A stretch of DNA of 64,000 bases from Lepisosteus oculatus. Lineage: Eukaryota; Chordata; Actinopteri; Semionotiformes; Lepisosteidae. Under the pieces are notes generated by a model. That model searched no databases. It was not told where the DNA came from and saw only the letters and a program-made list of their open reading frames with translations. The stretch covers positions 15,140,436 through 15,204,435 of the forward strand of contig NC_090705.1 in assembly GCF_040954835.1 (NCBI RefSeq), in the 5' to 3' direction. The first letter of the stretch is position 1, and the number at the start of each line of letters is the position of its first letter. Positions 37,500 through 51,200 of this stretch are shown here, piece by piece. The translations under genes and the position numbers were made by a program.

Positions 37500-38565
37500 A
37501 TTTTAAAGGTTGGACAGAGACTGCAGCTGAACTGCTGCATCCTAATTTCTGGGTTAATTTAATTATATCCGTAGTAAACCCCGCAGTTCTCATTGGCTGA
37601 TCTGGGGGCCCCGAAGAGGTATGGTTTTAAACGTATTAGTTTAGGGGTGAAAAACTCTTACCGTAGCCTCTATCAAATACAACGGCAGAGCCATTTAAAA
37701 ACAGTTCCCACTTGGGTGATATATCACTCCATGCCTGTTTGTTCATTCAGGCCAGGTAGAGCAGCAGCGACTACTGACGTTTTTACGTCTCAGACGTGCT
37801 GCTGCTATTTCGTGCTCTTCTTTGGCTAAGCATAATCAGATTGGTTCAGTCCGAGCAGCATTATTGCTGGTGCTGCAGCAGCTGCAGTTACATCAAGGGT
37901 TTACCTCTGCAATGTCAGATTGGTGGGAGAGTCTGGATTAAAGATAAACATCTTTTTTTAACTACCTAGATTCCTTTTCATACGTCCTCTTTTTGGATGA
38001 AATGAACAAAAGACGTCGGTCTTGAAATACAAAGTATCACCAAGGGTAAGTTGATTTGTATAACGGGCTGCTGGACATAGACATCGTGATCATCAATACA
38101 ATTAGATGTGACTGATCGTGTCGCAAAAACGGTTATTGGGAAATCTGAACATTATTCTCAAAGCAGTGTCGAACGTACAGCTGGGAGACGTGAGTACAAC
38201 CGCAGCCTCAGCCGCAAAACTGCAGTCAATTGCAAAACCGACCTGTCAAAATTGCTGCAACGAAGAGCTGAGAATTGCATCGAATCCTTGAAAGCCTAAT
38301 TTATCGGTTGTATAAGAGAACCTAAAGATTTGATCTTTCGTGTTGTACGATCGGATGTGTTATGCGGCTCCGTTCCCAGTAATGGCATTTGTGTTCTCAT
38401 TTTAATCGATTTCATACAAGATGCACTGAGATCAGAAGACTGAATGAAATCGCCCACTGGTCATCTTAAGAGGCTGCATTAGGCAAAGATACTAAACATT
38501 TTCCGTCTTCTGTTAAGAGTACTTAAACTCATATTGTGCAAGTAGCCAGCAGCGCAAACGCTATT
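37500..38565 (+). promoter_or_regulatory. UBE2QL1: UBE2QL1 promoter and 5' leader region
   Basis: This kilobase before the start codon is richer in CpG and GC than its surroundings. It holds TGACGTTTTTACGTCTCA (37775-37792), an inverted pair of CRE-like ACGTC half-sites with another GACGTG at 37793, a CTGCAG/CAGC-rich patch near 37870-37890 and GACGTC at 38012-38017. An AAGGGTAAGTT sequence near 38043-38052 resembles a splice donor and could end a non-coding first exon. The transcription start is not visible. The short frames here are not convincing genes. Confidence 0.4.
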
Positions 38566-39261
38566 ATGGCTACTCTTCTACGGAAAATAGGTCTCATTCG
38601 ACTCCATGACAGAGACACTGAGGATCCGAAGCATCACCAGGGCTCTTTCAAAGGGAGCAAAGGCAATCAGAAAAACAACAACATTAAGCACTGCAACACC
38701 AGCAACGAAAGCAACATCCTCAACCCTCCTGAAATAAAGAACAAGAAATCGGAACAATCCACGAAGGACAAGCCATCTGGCAAGGATAAGCAGGGCAAGG
38801 ACATCAAGGAAAAACAGCAAGTGGGAGGTAGCAAGGCAACCTCCACATCATTGCAACCGCTGGTGCCGCACAGGCAGCACTGTACCCAGGTCCGGACGAG
38901 GAGGTTGATGAAAGAACTGCAGGAAATTAAGAGGCTTGCTGACAACTTTATAACAGTGGAGCTGGCTGACGATAACCTTTTTGAATGGAATGTCAAGTTG
39001 CACCAGGTGGACAAAGATTCTGCTCTCTGGCAGGATATGAAAGAAACCAACACTGAATATATATTGCTGAATATATCCTTCCCCGACAATTTTCCCTTCT
39101 CCCCGCCTTTCATGCGGGTACTCACACCCAGGCTGGAGAACGGCTACGTACTGGATGGAGGAGCAATCTGCATGGAGTTGTTGACACCCCGCGGCTGGTC
39201 CAGCGCATACACCGTGGAGGCGGTGATGAGACAATTCGCAGCAAGTCTCGTAAAAGGACAG
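38566..39261 (+). CDS. UBE2QL1: UBE2QL1 coding exon 1
   Basis: This exon encodes residues 1-232: the low-complexity N-terminal region and most of the UBC fold, including the active-site Cys202. It ends GGACAG followed by a GTGAGG donor at 39262. Long minus-strand open frames across it are antisense shadows. Confidence 0.95.
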
Positions 39262-42200
39262 GTGAGGGTCAATTCATTCGACAATCTTGTATGTGGTTTG
39301 CTACTCCTTTTTTATTGTTTTTTATTTTGCGGCAGAAATCAGCTTCTAGTTGATTGAAATGCACGGTTTGTTTGTTTGTTTGTTTGTTTGTTTACTGAGA
39401 ATCATCGAGTCTCTGAGCTCAATTTTTAAAAATCACGAATACGCGAGTCTTTCGCAGTTGCTGTGCTCAGATCTTAGCATTATTATAAACACTGCTACTG
39501 CAAATCTAGGTAAAATTAACATTTGAAAACAGAAGGAAGCAAATGATAGGTAATGTGACATTTTTCCTTACAGTAGTTTAAAAGAACACAATTAGCAACA
39601 TTACAGGCGTATCAAAAATGCTTTATTGAACTTTCCTTTCTGAAAGCAAATCAGTATAAAATAAAAGCCTGTTACTTTGTGTTTTTCCCATGACCCTCAT
39701 GAATATTAAACAACAATTAGAACGTCGTACTAGATTAACTAGGCAAAATACAGTGATATATAACAGTGTTTCCAAGGTACTGTTGAATATTAATGCTCAC
39801 AGACGGTCTGGCTTATACCAGTGTAGGATCACCTTATTTCAGGTAAGGCAGTTCCCACAGGCATGAAAAAAGGCAAATAATTATTTTCAACGGGACCATG
39901 AATTTATTATTCCATTTACCTTTATCTTTATGTTAATTTTGAAAGTCACGTTTCGGCTAAATGTCGTAAAAATTGACTTTATAAACCCAATAATCGACGT
40001 TGGTAGATGTACTGATTTTCACTAAATTAGTCAAACATGCGTACCAACGACTACTAGTGCTGTACTTGGTAATGTATTACAATTCAATTCAATTTTATTT
40101 CAAGGAAGGGTTGACTTCATTGCACCACAGCGACTCCTACTGAACAACTACAATGCAAAGTTAGTTTGTTCAAGTTTGATCTAAGCCTTCTGAACTTGTC
40201 GCCGCTATCACTCCTGATTTGGTTGGTGGGTAAAACGTGACTGGCAAAGTCGTGGAATCAGAAAATCTACAATCAGTCCACTTTAATGTTGAAATGTGAG
40301 GTCATGTTCTATGTGATCATTCTCTTTGGGAAAAACAACTGGAAGAAACTATGCGAAACGCGGCATAGATTTGTTTTCAGATTGTATTTTATATACAGGG
40401 ATCTCTAATGTATTGCAAATATGTATGCTATTAACCATTGAAAAGCTATTCATTTAATTTTGATTACCACATTTTTATATAACCCCTTTTAAAGGCTTGG
40501 TGCCCTTTTCAGTTTACCTTCATCTTAAATATTAAAAGAACATCGAGCATTAGAGGGAAGGAATATTTATGAAACCGTGACCCACAGACAAAGATGGCAC
40601 AATATAAAGGCACTGATCCTTTGGTAGTAAACAGATTGACCTTTAACATTTACAGTTTAGATATATAGAATTAAGAAAAGTTTAATGAGATTTTCCATCT
40701 CATTATCACTGCTATCTCTTAATCAGTGCTTTGATTCAACAGCACTTTATTGCAATAAACAATTTGAACTACCATGTCCCCAAGCTACTTCAATTTAATG
40801 ACATTGTTTACTTTGAGATACTTTGAATTTTGTCTAGATTGCAACTGCTTATTGTTTTTTGCAAATCAGCAGGAGACAATGCAAGTGCTTGGGATTATAG
40901 AAAAAGTTTTTTTGAGGGAAAATAATTTGAAGTTAAGCTAAATGAAACATATGTGTGACTAGCCTGAAAATGACATTTATTCAGTATATTCATTCAAGAA
41001 ACTGAAAGGGGTAGCTTGTTGTTATGGTTGCCAGGTTACATGTTTAGTATATGAACAGTATTGCCTTTTTTAATTGACAGCAAATATGCACAATGTTTTT
41101 AACATTGGCACGAAATGCAGATTTAACTATTAACTAGTTTACATCTGAAGTGCTTGAGCAGGTGTGAATATAAAGTAGGAAAGTATAACCCAATACAATT
41201 TCACCAACATATTCATTGAAGTGGAGCTCTACAATGACCCGCTTTGTAAATAGCAGTTGTCTTGTTAATCAAAATACCATCCTACCCTCCAAAAATGTAT
41301 GCTACAGTGTTTAAATAATAGAAACAAAAGTTGTTAAAATGGCATGATAATTTCTCCATCTTCCCTGTTATTCTAAAATGTAGAATACAATGAATAAAAA
41401 TATGTAGCGAACAATGAACACAGGTATCACTACCACTTAAAATAATTCAATTTACAATTGCATTTCTATTTCACCATGTAGATTTCCAAATTCTGTGGCA
41501 GAGACCTTTGTAATCTGAACATATTTTCCTACAAGTAGTTCAAGCAGGTAGCTGCATCAGCATGCGTAGACTGCAAAGGAACAAGCAAAGGTTTATTCCA
41601 TGCTGAAAAGGGAAGAAAAGAAACACACCTGAAGAAGGGTAGAAGAAGAAGAAGAAGAGTAGAATAAACCTTTACTTGTTCCTATATTTTCCTACAATAT
41701 TTGAAATGTCTGTAGAAAAGCAAATGTAACATTAAATTCACTTATTTGATATATTTCTATTGAATCCCAGGAATACAGTGTTTTTATGATTGTCGTTTGA
41801 GTCAGTTTGGTGCATTGATCATCTGCCAAAAATGTTCTGTGCATATCCAACATTCTCACATTCAGACATCAGCCTATGCCAGACTCAAGAGATTCTTGTC
41901 TCTGGCTTTGCCAGGAGCTGTGAATGCTGTTCTGTGATGGTCATTCTTCTAACTATATTGTACAGTGACTCATTTTTGGACATTTAAAATAATGTTTGAA
42001 ACCTGTTTTTTCTCAGAGGGTTATGATGTTTGACAACAGTTTTTTAATGAAGATTTTAAGGTTCCATCGCACTGTAGAACAAAACACAAAAATAATACTG
42101 CACAAAGAAAGGTATTTTACATAATTTCTGGAATCACAATTTTACCAAATTACATTCTTGAAAAGAAAATGGTGTACTGTTGGGAAGTCAGTGGAAGGAC

Positions 42201-45200
42201 TGCAGTGCTAAAGATGTTCATCATTGCTAAGCAGTGATTTATATTCAAGCCTAAGGATATTGCATTATCTTTATCATTGTGAAATTACTTTTGCATTCTA
42301 TGTTATTACAGAAAACAAAATGGTTTTTCCAGTAATTAATTGAATGGCAGACATATTCTAAACAACTCTTTGAAATGCCTTTGAGTGTGTTAAATGTGAT
42401 ATAATCAATTTAATGCATTCCAGAATTTTTTTGATGAAAAAGTAATTTATTTTGTGATAAATTTAAATATTTAATTGATGAAAATACTCAACACTTCAGG
42501 TACTTTATTCATGATTTATGTGAAATAAAAATATGCAATTATGTGCCAGAACAAAGGACTATATTTTGAAATGTGTCATGGTTTTTCTCCTGCACTTGTA
42601 ACTTACAAAAATAGAATAGTCAGTTCCTCGCGTTCCAACTAGCTCAGTTTCTGTTCCACCAATCTCAAACTGTATCTGTAAAACTTAACACAGCATAAAA
42701 GGAATTAAGTTAAGTTTTTAACACATGACATTTTAACTTACTGTAAATGCCATCCAGAGTGTGGCTTTGAAAGAAACAATATATTAATCCATATAAATGT
42801 GGCAAAACAGGTATACATGACCACAGCAATGTAGTAGTCATTTACAGTATGTGGCCATTTTGTGCTAACCTTGAAATATGCTGCAATAAAGTGTGATATT
42901 TGCCCACTCATGCATATGTACAAATGAAATGGAGTCAGCACATCCTGTCAAACAAATCTTTAGAATTTGTTTTCCTTCTTAACATGAAACATAGAAGCTT
43001 GTAGTTTTAATGTGAATAATTATTTATGTGTTATGATCAGTCTATACAAACATTATATAGATATGCGCTCAGTATATGCCATGATACCCCTGTTTGTCTT
43101 CAAAGCATGCTAGGAGCATGTTTTCTTCCTGGATGTTTCAGTGTGATCCAGCTGCTGCTCTTCTTTTACCTATTGAACTGTATAATAGTCACTTACAGGA
43201 AGATTCTTGGATGTTGGCTCTCAATTGTGTGAATGCCACATTTCCTGTACCCAAAGCATAATGGTGCAAGTGTATACTTGTTCTTAGAAATATACTTGAT
43301 CACAGCCAATAGCAAGTAAATAAAATAGTACACATGAGCAACATTCTACACACAACTCTCACAAGCCTTTTATATTTTAATTTTAGTCTTTATTAAAGAA
43401 GACAACATGAAAGTTTCATTTCATTTACACTAGAGCCTTTGAAATTGGATCTGGACATTTCATTTCAAGTGAGTGAACAGTTCCATTATTTCAGGCCAAT
43501 TTAACTGCTGCCTGCCCTGACTTCACCTGAGGCAAAGATTGGCTATTTTTGTCCTTCTTGTTCACATTGGAACAGCAAGGTTTTTTTTGTATTCCTGCCC
43601 TCAGGAGGATGAAAAATGTTTCCGTTATGGAGTAAAAGATGGTCTCTGAAAACTCAAAGCGATAAATAAGGCATTCAAAAGGAGCTGAATTAAAAGCTTT
43701 TTAAAAATTGCCATTTTAAGTGGAATTTTTATGTTACAAAACATAAGTTATTTGTGAAATGAGTGCATTGTTGTACATACTAATACTGGAAAATGTTACA
43801 ATGGTACAATTTCTCATTTACTGACAGATGATCACACGCTTTCATTTTAAGATATTTTAAGCATTACACACTGTCAGCAAAGGTGCCTACACAAAATAAG
43901 AGTAAGCTGGAATTCAATTTTGATTTTTGAATCACTGAATTCTTATTTTAAGTAACGTAAAATGTGACCGAGAGCCATTTGGTGATAGAAGCATGTACTG
44001 TTATTGTAGTTTATTAGAAATCAAACACAAATCTTAACAAAAAAAATAATGATGACATGGTCCCTTATACAATATGAGAATAGATTGGGCTGTGGATTCA
44101 GATTAAAACATTAAAACTGCTATTTTCCAAATAATTAAGTTATTCACAACCAGATAGGCTTAAGAATGTAGGGGATGAGACCCTCTATGGATCATGTGTA
44201 GTACAGTATGTATGATCAAAACCATGAACATTATAACAGGGTTAGATCAAGAAATACATAATGGCAGTTTAATATAGCTTGCAATCACCATAATATTGTC
44301 CATAATATTGCAATCTTACCAACATAAAACCTCCTTTAAAGTTTGATATTTAATAAGCATCCCTAGATTGTATGTGGCCCCGACTAGCTCTGTTGGTAGA
44401 CTCATAATCTCAGGGTAGTGGGTTTGTCTCCCATGTTGGGCACCAGTTCCTCCATGTTGGAGGTTGGGCACAAGGCTAACAACCCTGTCCTGTAAAGAAC
44501 ATGCCGGAAGGCGTAATGGGCAAACATCCATCCATCCCTAGATTGTATATTGTTCAAATGAAGTTAGCATAATCATTTTCAGACATTGCCTGTTTAAACC
44601 CATTGTTCTATACTATAACCGCACGACTGAATGAGGGATTACAATGTTTTGTGTGATTTGGTGTTATCAGACGTGGTTATGCTAACATTTGGCCAAAAAA
44701 AAGTGCTTGAGAGCCTCTGTGGCAGTTTATGATGTATCACATTTCTCACCATAGTTCGGTACTTGTCTTCAATCATTTTAAATATTCATCATTTAAATAT
44801 TGTTTTTTACACAGAAAAAAAATTATAATGTCACTTTCTATATTCATCTCGGTGAAATACGAAAAACTAAGAAGTAATTTAATTATCATTTACTTTAACT
44901 AAAGCATCTATTGGATAACGAGTAGCATTCAGTTTCTAAAGTGTATTGTCATACATTTGCTATAAATACCTCATTCCTCTTATTGAGGAGCAAACCAGGG
45001 TACATTGAAAGGCCAAACCCAGAACTTCTAGCACATTCACAAAGGCTTTCAATATTCATTTGAAGAAGCAATGTTCTACTGCTTTAACTGATCTTCTGTG
45101 TAGTGCTTCTGCTTGTGTATAATGGCTACGGTGTATCATCCAGGTACTGCAGGTAACGCATTTCAGTGGTGGATGAAGGAGGTCACCTCCCATACGTAAA

Positions 45201-48200
45201 GCACTTTAGCATTCTCTGGGATGTAGTACTATTTATACACATGTATATTATTGGTAATTTAATAATAATGTTTAAAACAGATAACCCTTTGTTATCATTA
45301 TCCTCAGACATTTCTTCTCCTATCTGAAAGTACTGACGTCTGGAGTTTTCTCAGCAGTTGAACTGAAAGAGGTGTCTTCTAAGTACAGTGGAAAAAATCA
45401 TTGTTAATTGACTCTCAGTGTGTCCAAGTGCTTGATCACATTTATATTTCGTAAACAAGACCTGCTTATTAAAGCTGTTTTACGTAAGCAGCCCTTACCT
45501 TTTTCAGATTCTGAAGTTTAAAGGTCAGCAGTATTCAAACTCCATTGTTATATCAATCTTTTACCATTCCATCCATTTTCCAAATGGCTATATCCAGTAT
45601 GTGGTCCTGGTCCTGGGGAGCAAAGGGGTACAAGGTGGGATACGCCCTGGTCTGGACACCAGTGCATCAGACAGACTCAAACACTCACACTCACACCGGG
45701 GCCAGTTTTTACATAAACCAATTATCCTACCGATATGTCTTTGGACCATGGGACATGTATACTCTATTGAGATTGCACCCCAGGAATTGACCCCAGAGCA
45801 GCACCACTGCAAGATAGGAATGCTAACCACTGTGCTGCCATGCTCCCAAACCCTTTTATTATTAATATGCAAAAAATAAGTCCTCACAAAATAGGTTTTC
45901 AAAGAAACGTACTAGCAATTAATTCATTTTTAATCAGTAGTTAGTAAAATCCATTATGTCTGTGTGCTTCAGTGCACATAAAGACGGGGTAATAAACTGA
46001 GCAGGAGCTTATTTCTGTGCAGAAAAGGCCATTTTAATTTTAATTTAAGTCTCTGTTGTAGTAAATAAGGTGAGTGAGTATGAAATGGAACGTGAAATCG
46101 GTGATTTAAAATGTGTTTTTTAAAAAGAGTCCTGTATGAATTTTTAACCAATTTCATTAAATATTATGTAACTGACATTCTTAGGGGGACTAATTTTTTA
46201 AATATTCATGTTGTCATCTGTATTCGTTCCTTACAGCATGAATGAGTTTCCTTTATCTCTATATTTTAATCATGGTTCTGCTTATGGCATTTGGAAGCAA
46301 TTGTAGTCATTTTTAATGGGTGGTATAAAACTATTTTTTCTGAAAGGCACTTCAGTATGCTATTATTGAAAGTCATGATTTTTAATTGCACATCAGAAAC
46401 TATCGTGCGAACAGCAGATTCAGTATTTTTGATGCAATAGCCATTTATCCTTTTTATGGTGTTGTTTGATTTACTCATTTAATTTACTTTTTTAAATATT
46501 TTCTTTTGTTTTATTCATGATTTAAAATTTATAGTGTCTATTCCCTCTTCTTCATGTGCCCTGTATTGGTATGTACTGTATGTGTGTATTCTTTCACATT
46601 TCATTCAAAACTCACAATTAGGTTAAATGTGATTATTCAGTGTTTAAAAAGTAAAGGTTTTTTAACATCTGCAGTCATTTACCGACTGACACCACCCCAA
46701 AATCCAGAAATATTATATATATTATTTGGATTTTTTGGAAAAAGAAAATATTCATTGATGTATTTTGCACCCTAAAAAAACAAATAAAGGCTGTGACTGA
46801 AAACAAAATGTAAAACATTCAAAGCTGCTGAAGCAGAACATTAGAACCACTGGTGTAAACCAATCACAGAAGAGTATTATTGGCTTTGTATTTTATTTTA
46901 ATGAGTCGACCTCACAATATTTAGTGAGACCAGTGTTATAACCTCATAGCCGGATCTTGTCAGAAGTCAGAAACTCAACAAGACTGGGCTTAGTCTGTAC
47001 TGGGATGGAAGGTTGCCATGTTGTTGCTGGAGTGATGCTGGGAGACCAGTAGGTGACGCTCATCACCATGGTATGGTATATCCACACCAATGCCACAGTA
47101 TGAAGAGAGGGAACACTGTGATGTTGGTGGTGCCATAAAATGATAAACTCTCCAGTACCTGTCACAGGTGAAAATCATTTGGCAGTTCATTAGAGCAGTG
47201 ATGTTAACCCTTGTGATTTAAGTAAATTCCATTTTGGGCATTTTTAACCCCTTTAATTCAACTGTTGAAGCGTTTCTCACTTTTCTACCTGATATGCTGT
47301 GCAGTAAGGCTGCTGGTAACCCCCAGGTGTACATATATTGTATCTGGCACTTCAGGGGTGTTTGAAGTGGTCTCTTCCTCTACATAAATCATTTTGGAAT
47401 TTACAAACATTGGCTTTTCCTTTGAAGTACAAAACCCCAGATGGATCTCTGCACTCTATTTTCTCTTCTTATGTTGCACACCATTAGTGTAAATATAAAT
47501 TATTTTGAATGCTCTTCTAAAATTCCTCTGCTTCCAGAAGTGCTCACTTGACGAATAAAAGAAATTTGCTGCCAGACAATAATAAATTCTCTAATTTTAA
47601 AGGCAATCCAAGTAGTGAATAGAGATTTACAACCAGTTCTCTACCTTTTATTTTCCAGTATCTTTAATCTCGCTAATGCATCTACTTTACTGGACTGCTT
47701 CAGATAACAGCAGTGAATTTTAAAAGAGATCTCTTTTTTGTGTCAAAACTATAATCATAAGAAATGGCATTGATCTGCACAAAACTGTCTGCATTTATCA
47801 TGAACAGACTGGCATGAATGCCAGAATTCTAATGCATTTAAAAGCTCTTCTAAAATAAAATAAATGTACAACTTATTTTTTGAGGCCAATTAGCTGTATT
47901 TTACTTAAATGAGAATTTTTGGATGTTTGGACTTCTTAAGTTTCCATTCACCCTAACCTCTGGTCAATTTATTTACAGTTGAAAAATTACCCTTCTTATT
48001 ACATTTAAAGATGAGATTTGTTTTGGGGGAAAACAATTTCCAATCAAAAGTTTCTCTTCAATGCCAACATTTGCATGTACACTACCCTGCAAAATTATTT
48101 TGAAATGGAAATCACAAGATGACGCAGACACATCCATCCATTTTATAGCTGCTTCATCTACATCAGGGGTCAAGGGGGAGCCAGAGCCTGCCCTGGCAAG

Positions 48201-51200
48201 CAATGGGCTCATGGTAGGATACGCCCTGGATGGAACACCAGTCTGTTGCAGGGCAGACAAACAGACACACACACTGACACCCAGGGTCAATTTTCCCAGA
48301 AGCCAATTTCCAGTCTTTGGAAACAGAACCACATGGAGAAAACACAATCACTGGGAGAGCATACAAACCCCACATACTGTAGATAGCACACAAGGCCCAG
48401 AATTGAACCATTGAACTGGAGGCCCCAGCCTGCACTGTAAGGCAGCAATGTTAACAACTGCATTACTGTGCCAAAACTGCATATACATTTTTTAATTTTA
48501 TGTTTTATTACAAACCTGACTACTAAGGGTAAATTAAGTTTCAGTAAATGTCAAGAACAACTCCAGGCTTTTTTTGCACACCAGCTTGGTGCAATTTTTG
48601 TCAGATTTGTTCATCTTGGGACCCCTTGTAGACAGCTGTCTCTGAATTATTTTCACAGATTCTCAATAGGATTCAAGTCACACTTTCACAGGCTACTAAA
48701 GGATATTTACTTTCCTATCCTTAAACCATTGTAGCTTTGGATCATTGGCCTGCTGAAGGGTTCATTTTTGTCATGGTTTTAGGAGCAAAGTTGTCCTCTC
48801 AGATTTGTCAGTATTTTGCTCCACCTATGTTGCCATAAGTCTTGACAAGCTTCCTAGTACCTACAGATGACAAGCAGAACTATAATAACATAATGTTGTC
48901 ATTATCATGCTTGACAGTAGGGATGGTGTTGACTGAGTGGTGCACTATGGTGAGTATAGCATCACTATGTAATGCTTTGCATTTAGAACAAAAGGTTTAT
49001 CTTGTTTGACCACAAAACCCTGCTGCATGTTTGCAGGATCACTTAAGTGCTATGTATTACACCACATGTGGAATTTGAGATTTTTTTTTTCAGACAAAAC
49101 CTTTTTGTGGAGTGACCAGGATACTGTTCACCCACTGTTACCCAAGACACTTTCTCCCAGGCTCTGAATTCTTTTTGCAAAGCACTGTATATCTTCTTAT
49201 ATCTTCTGAGATTTGCATGAAATAATGGCAACAGTTTTTTTCCATTAGATTTACAATGTCAAAATCAATTTGCTTCAAATCAATTCAATACATTTGCTTT
49301 AAAAATCCATTAAAGGAGATTCCTTCATTTCTTTCAAGTTACTTCCAGTGATACTCAGCAACCCTCTTTTATCTAAACACTGCTTATTGCTGGCAAGGGT
49401 CATGGCAACCTATAGTCTATCCAGAAATCACAGGATACAAGCCAGGGCTTTATACTGGATGGGAGGCAATTCCTTCACAGGACATACAAACACAAGAACA
49501 ATTAAAAACACATAGACTTATAGCTAGCATGTCTTCACAAGGTGAAAGTAAAGCAGGGTATTCAGAAGAAACCCAGGGGAACTTGAAAACTCCACACAGA
49601 GGACACTCACATCTTGAACTGAACTCAGGACCCATACATACTGTATATTTTTATATTTTTGGTTTTGAAAGCTAATTTGGATAGATGTAGCTCTATCTGT
49701 TAGGGTTCAGTTTCTAATAGAAGTTACATTTGTTTACTGCTTGTAGTAACATTATGTATACATGGTTAATCTAAATTGATAATCCTCAAAACTTTTGAGA
49801 GAGATTTTCTATCCAAATATTTAAACAAATGTGTTAACATGGAATATGATATCCAGAATATAATTTTATACATTATTAAGTATCACTTGGAAAACATGCA
49901 CTTTATGCTTCATTTAACACCTAAATTTTCACATTGGACATTATAAAAATATCAATTACACTATGCTTTGAACTTTGATACAAAGATCCAATAAATATGA
50001 TACAATAAACACATCACACACATTCACCAATGCCTGAGAACCACACAGTGTCTTACAAAGAACTGGATGCTATAAACAACATACAGTACATAATATATAC
50101 CTCTACAGTTCGTATCTGCATATTGTAATTACATGCAAAACCATACAATTATACAAAAGGTAGTACAGTCCTGTGTATTAAATAGCTATGTTGACTATGT
50201 TTTATTACCAGAGTTATCTGCAAGAATGTTATATTGGAATGAACATTTCTTTATGCATCTAACTGCTCATTTTAAGAGGAATTGGATGGAATAAAAAGAA
50301 TGATAAATGTACATCTGAATATTACGAGTGTCGTAATTTCTTATCAGTTTATTTGAATTAAGTGGAAATTGACCCAATCAAGGTACAGTACTTGTCAGAG
50401 CACAGGCTGAGCTTAATGGCCCAATATTGCCAGTTCAAGTCCAATCATAGCCACATAGGACTGGGTTTCCCCAGGATGCAGTGATCAACTGGCAGAGTGC
50501 AACAGACAACAAATTACATGCAGATAAGCTCTAGCAATTGACCTTCCCCTCCTGTTGGGTGATCTGATGAAGATGAATGGCTCTTATAGGTGGGCGTGTT
50601 GGAAGAGTGTGTCTAGAGGTCTTTCTTTAAAGGAGTCATTGAGCACTCAGTTTTGAAACACCTGGCAATTCCAAATCGGATTAGTGTAAAAGTAATAGGT
50701 AGTGATTTGAAATGATTCAAAACACAATTAAGCGGTGTAGATAAAAATATAAGCACACTTAAGGATGTTCTTTTTTTCCCAGTGGGGAGAGCTTGATTAT
50801 GTTATGTTCTAAAACTCATTAAGTATATTTATGTATTAAATAGTGAGCTCTTAAGCGTAATGACATGCTACTGAGCTGAGCACAGCACGCAAGTGATGTG
50901 GTGTTGTAGATAGCTAGAGACACTGGGAAGCTCAATGTATAGCGAAGGGCAAACCCTAAGTCAAGTTTCAATCCAAATCAAATCCACACACATGGAAACA
51001 CAGGCTACGTAACAAGGAGGTAGACACAAGGAGGTAACAAGCCGAGGGAATCCAGGAGAGAAGTCAAGGATACAAGCAAGGGTCAGAGCTGAGAAACATA
51101 CTGAAAGCTAACAAAGCCAAGGGGTCATCTGGGAGATGAGTTTCCAAGTAAGCAGAGCTCAGTATTGCGAACGAAGTCCAGCTAGGGGGAAATGCAACAG

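Noticed and set aside
38578-39234. Long antisense open frames (80-152 codons)
   Set aside because: They lie opposite UBE2QL1 exon 1 and follow from its codon use.
44384-44433. tRNA gene
   Set aside because: A and B boxes are present but the acceptor and anticodon stems do not form; it is a SINE head.
45588-45902. Open frames on both strands
   Set aside because: They are translations of a SINE copy, as are those near 48061-48435 and 61534-61764.
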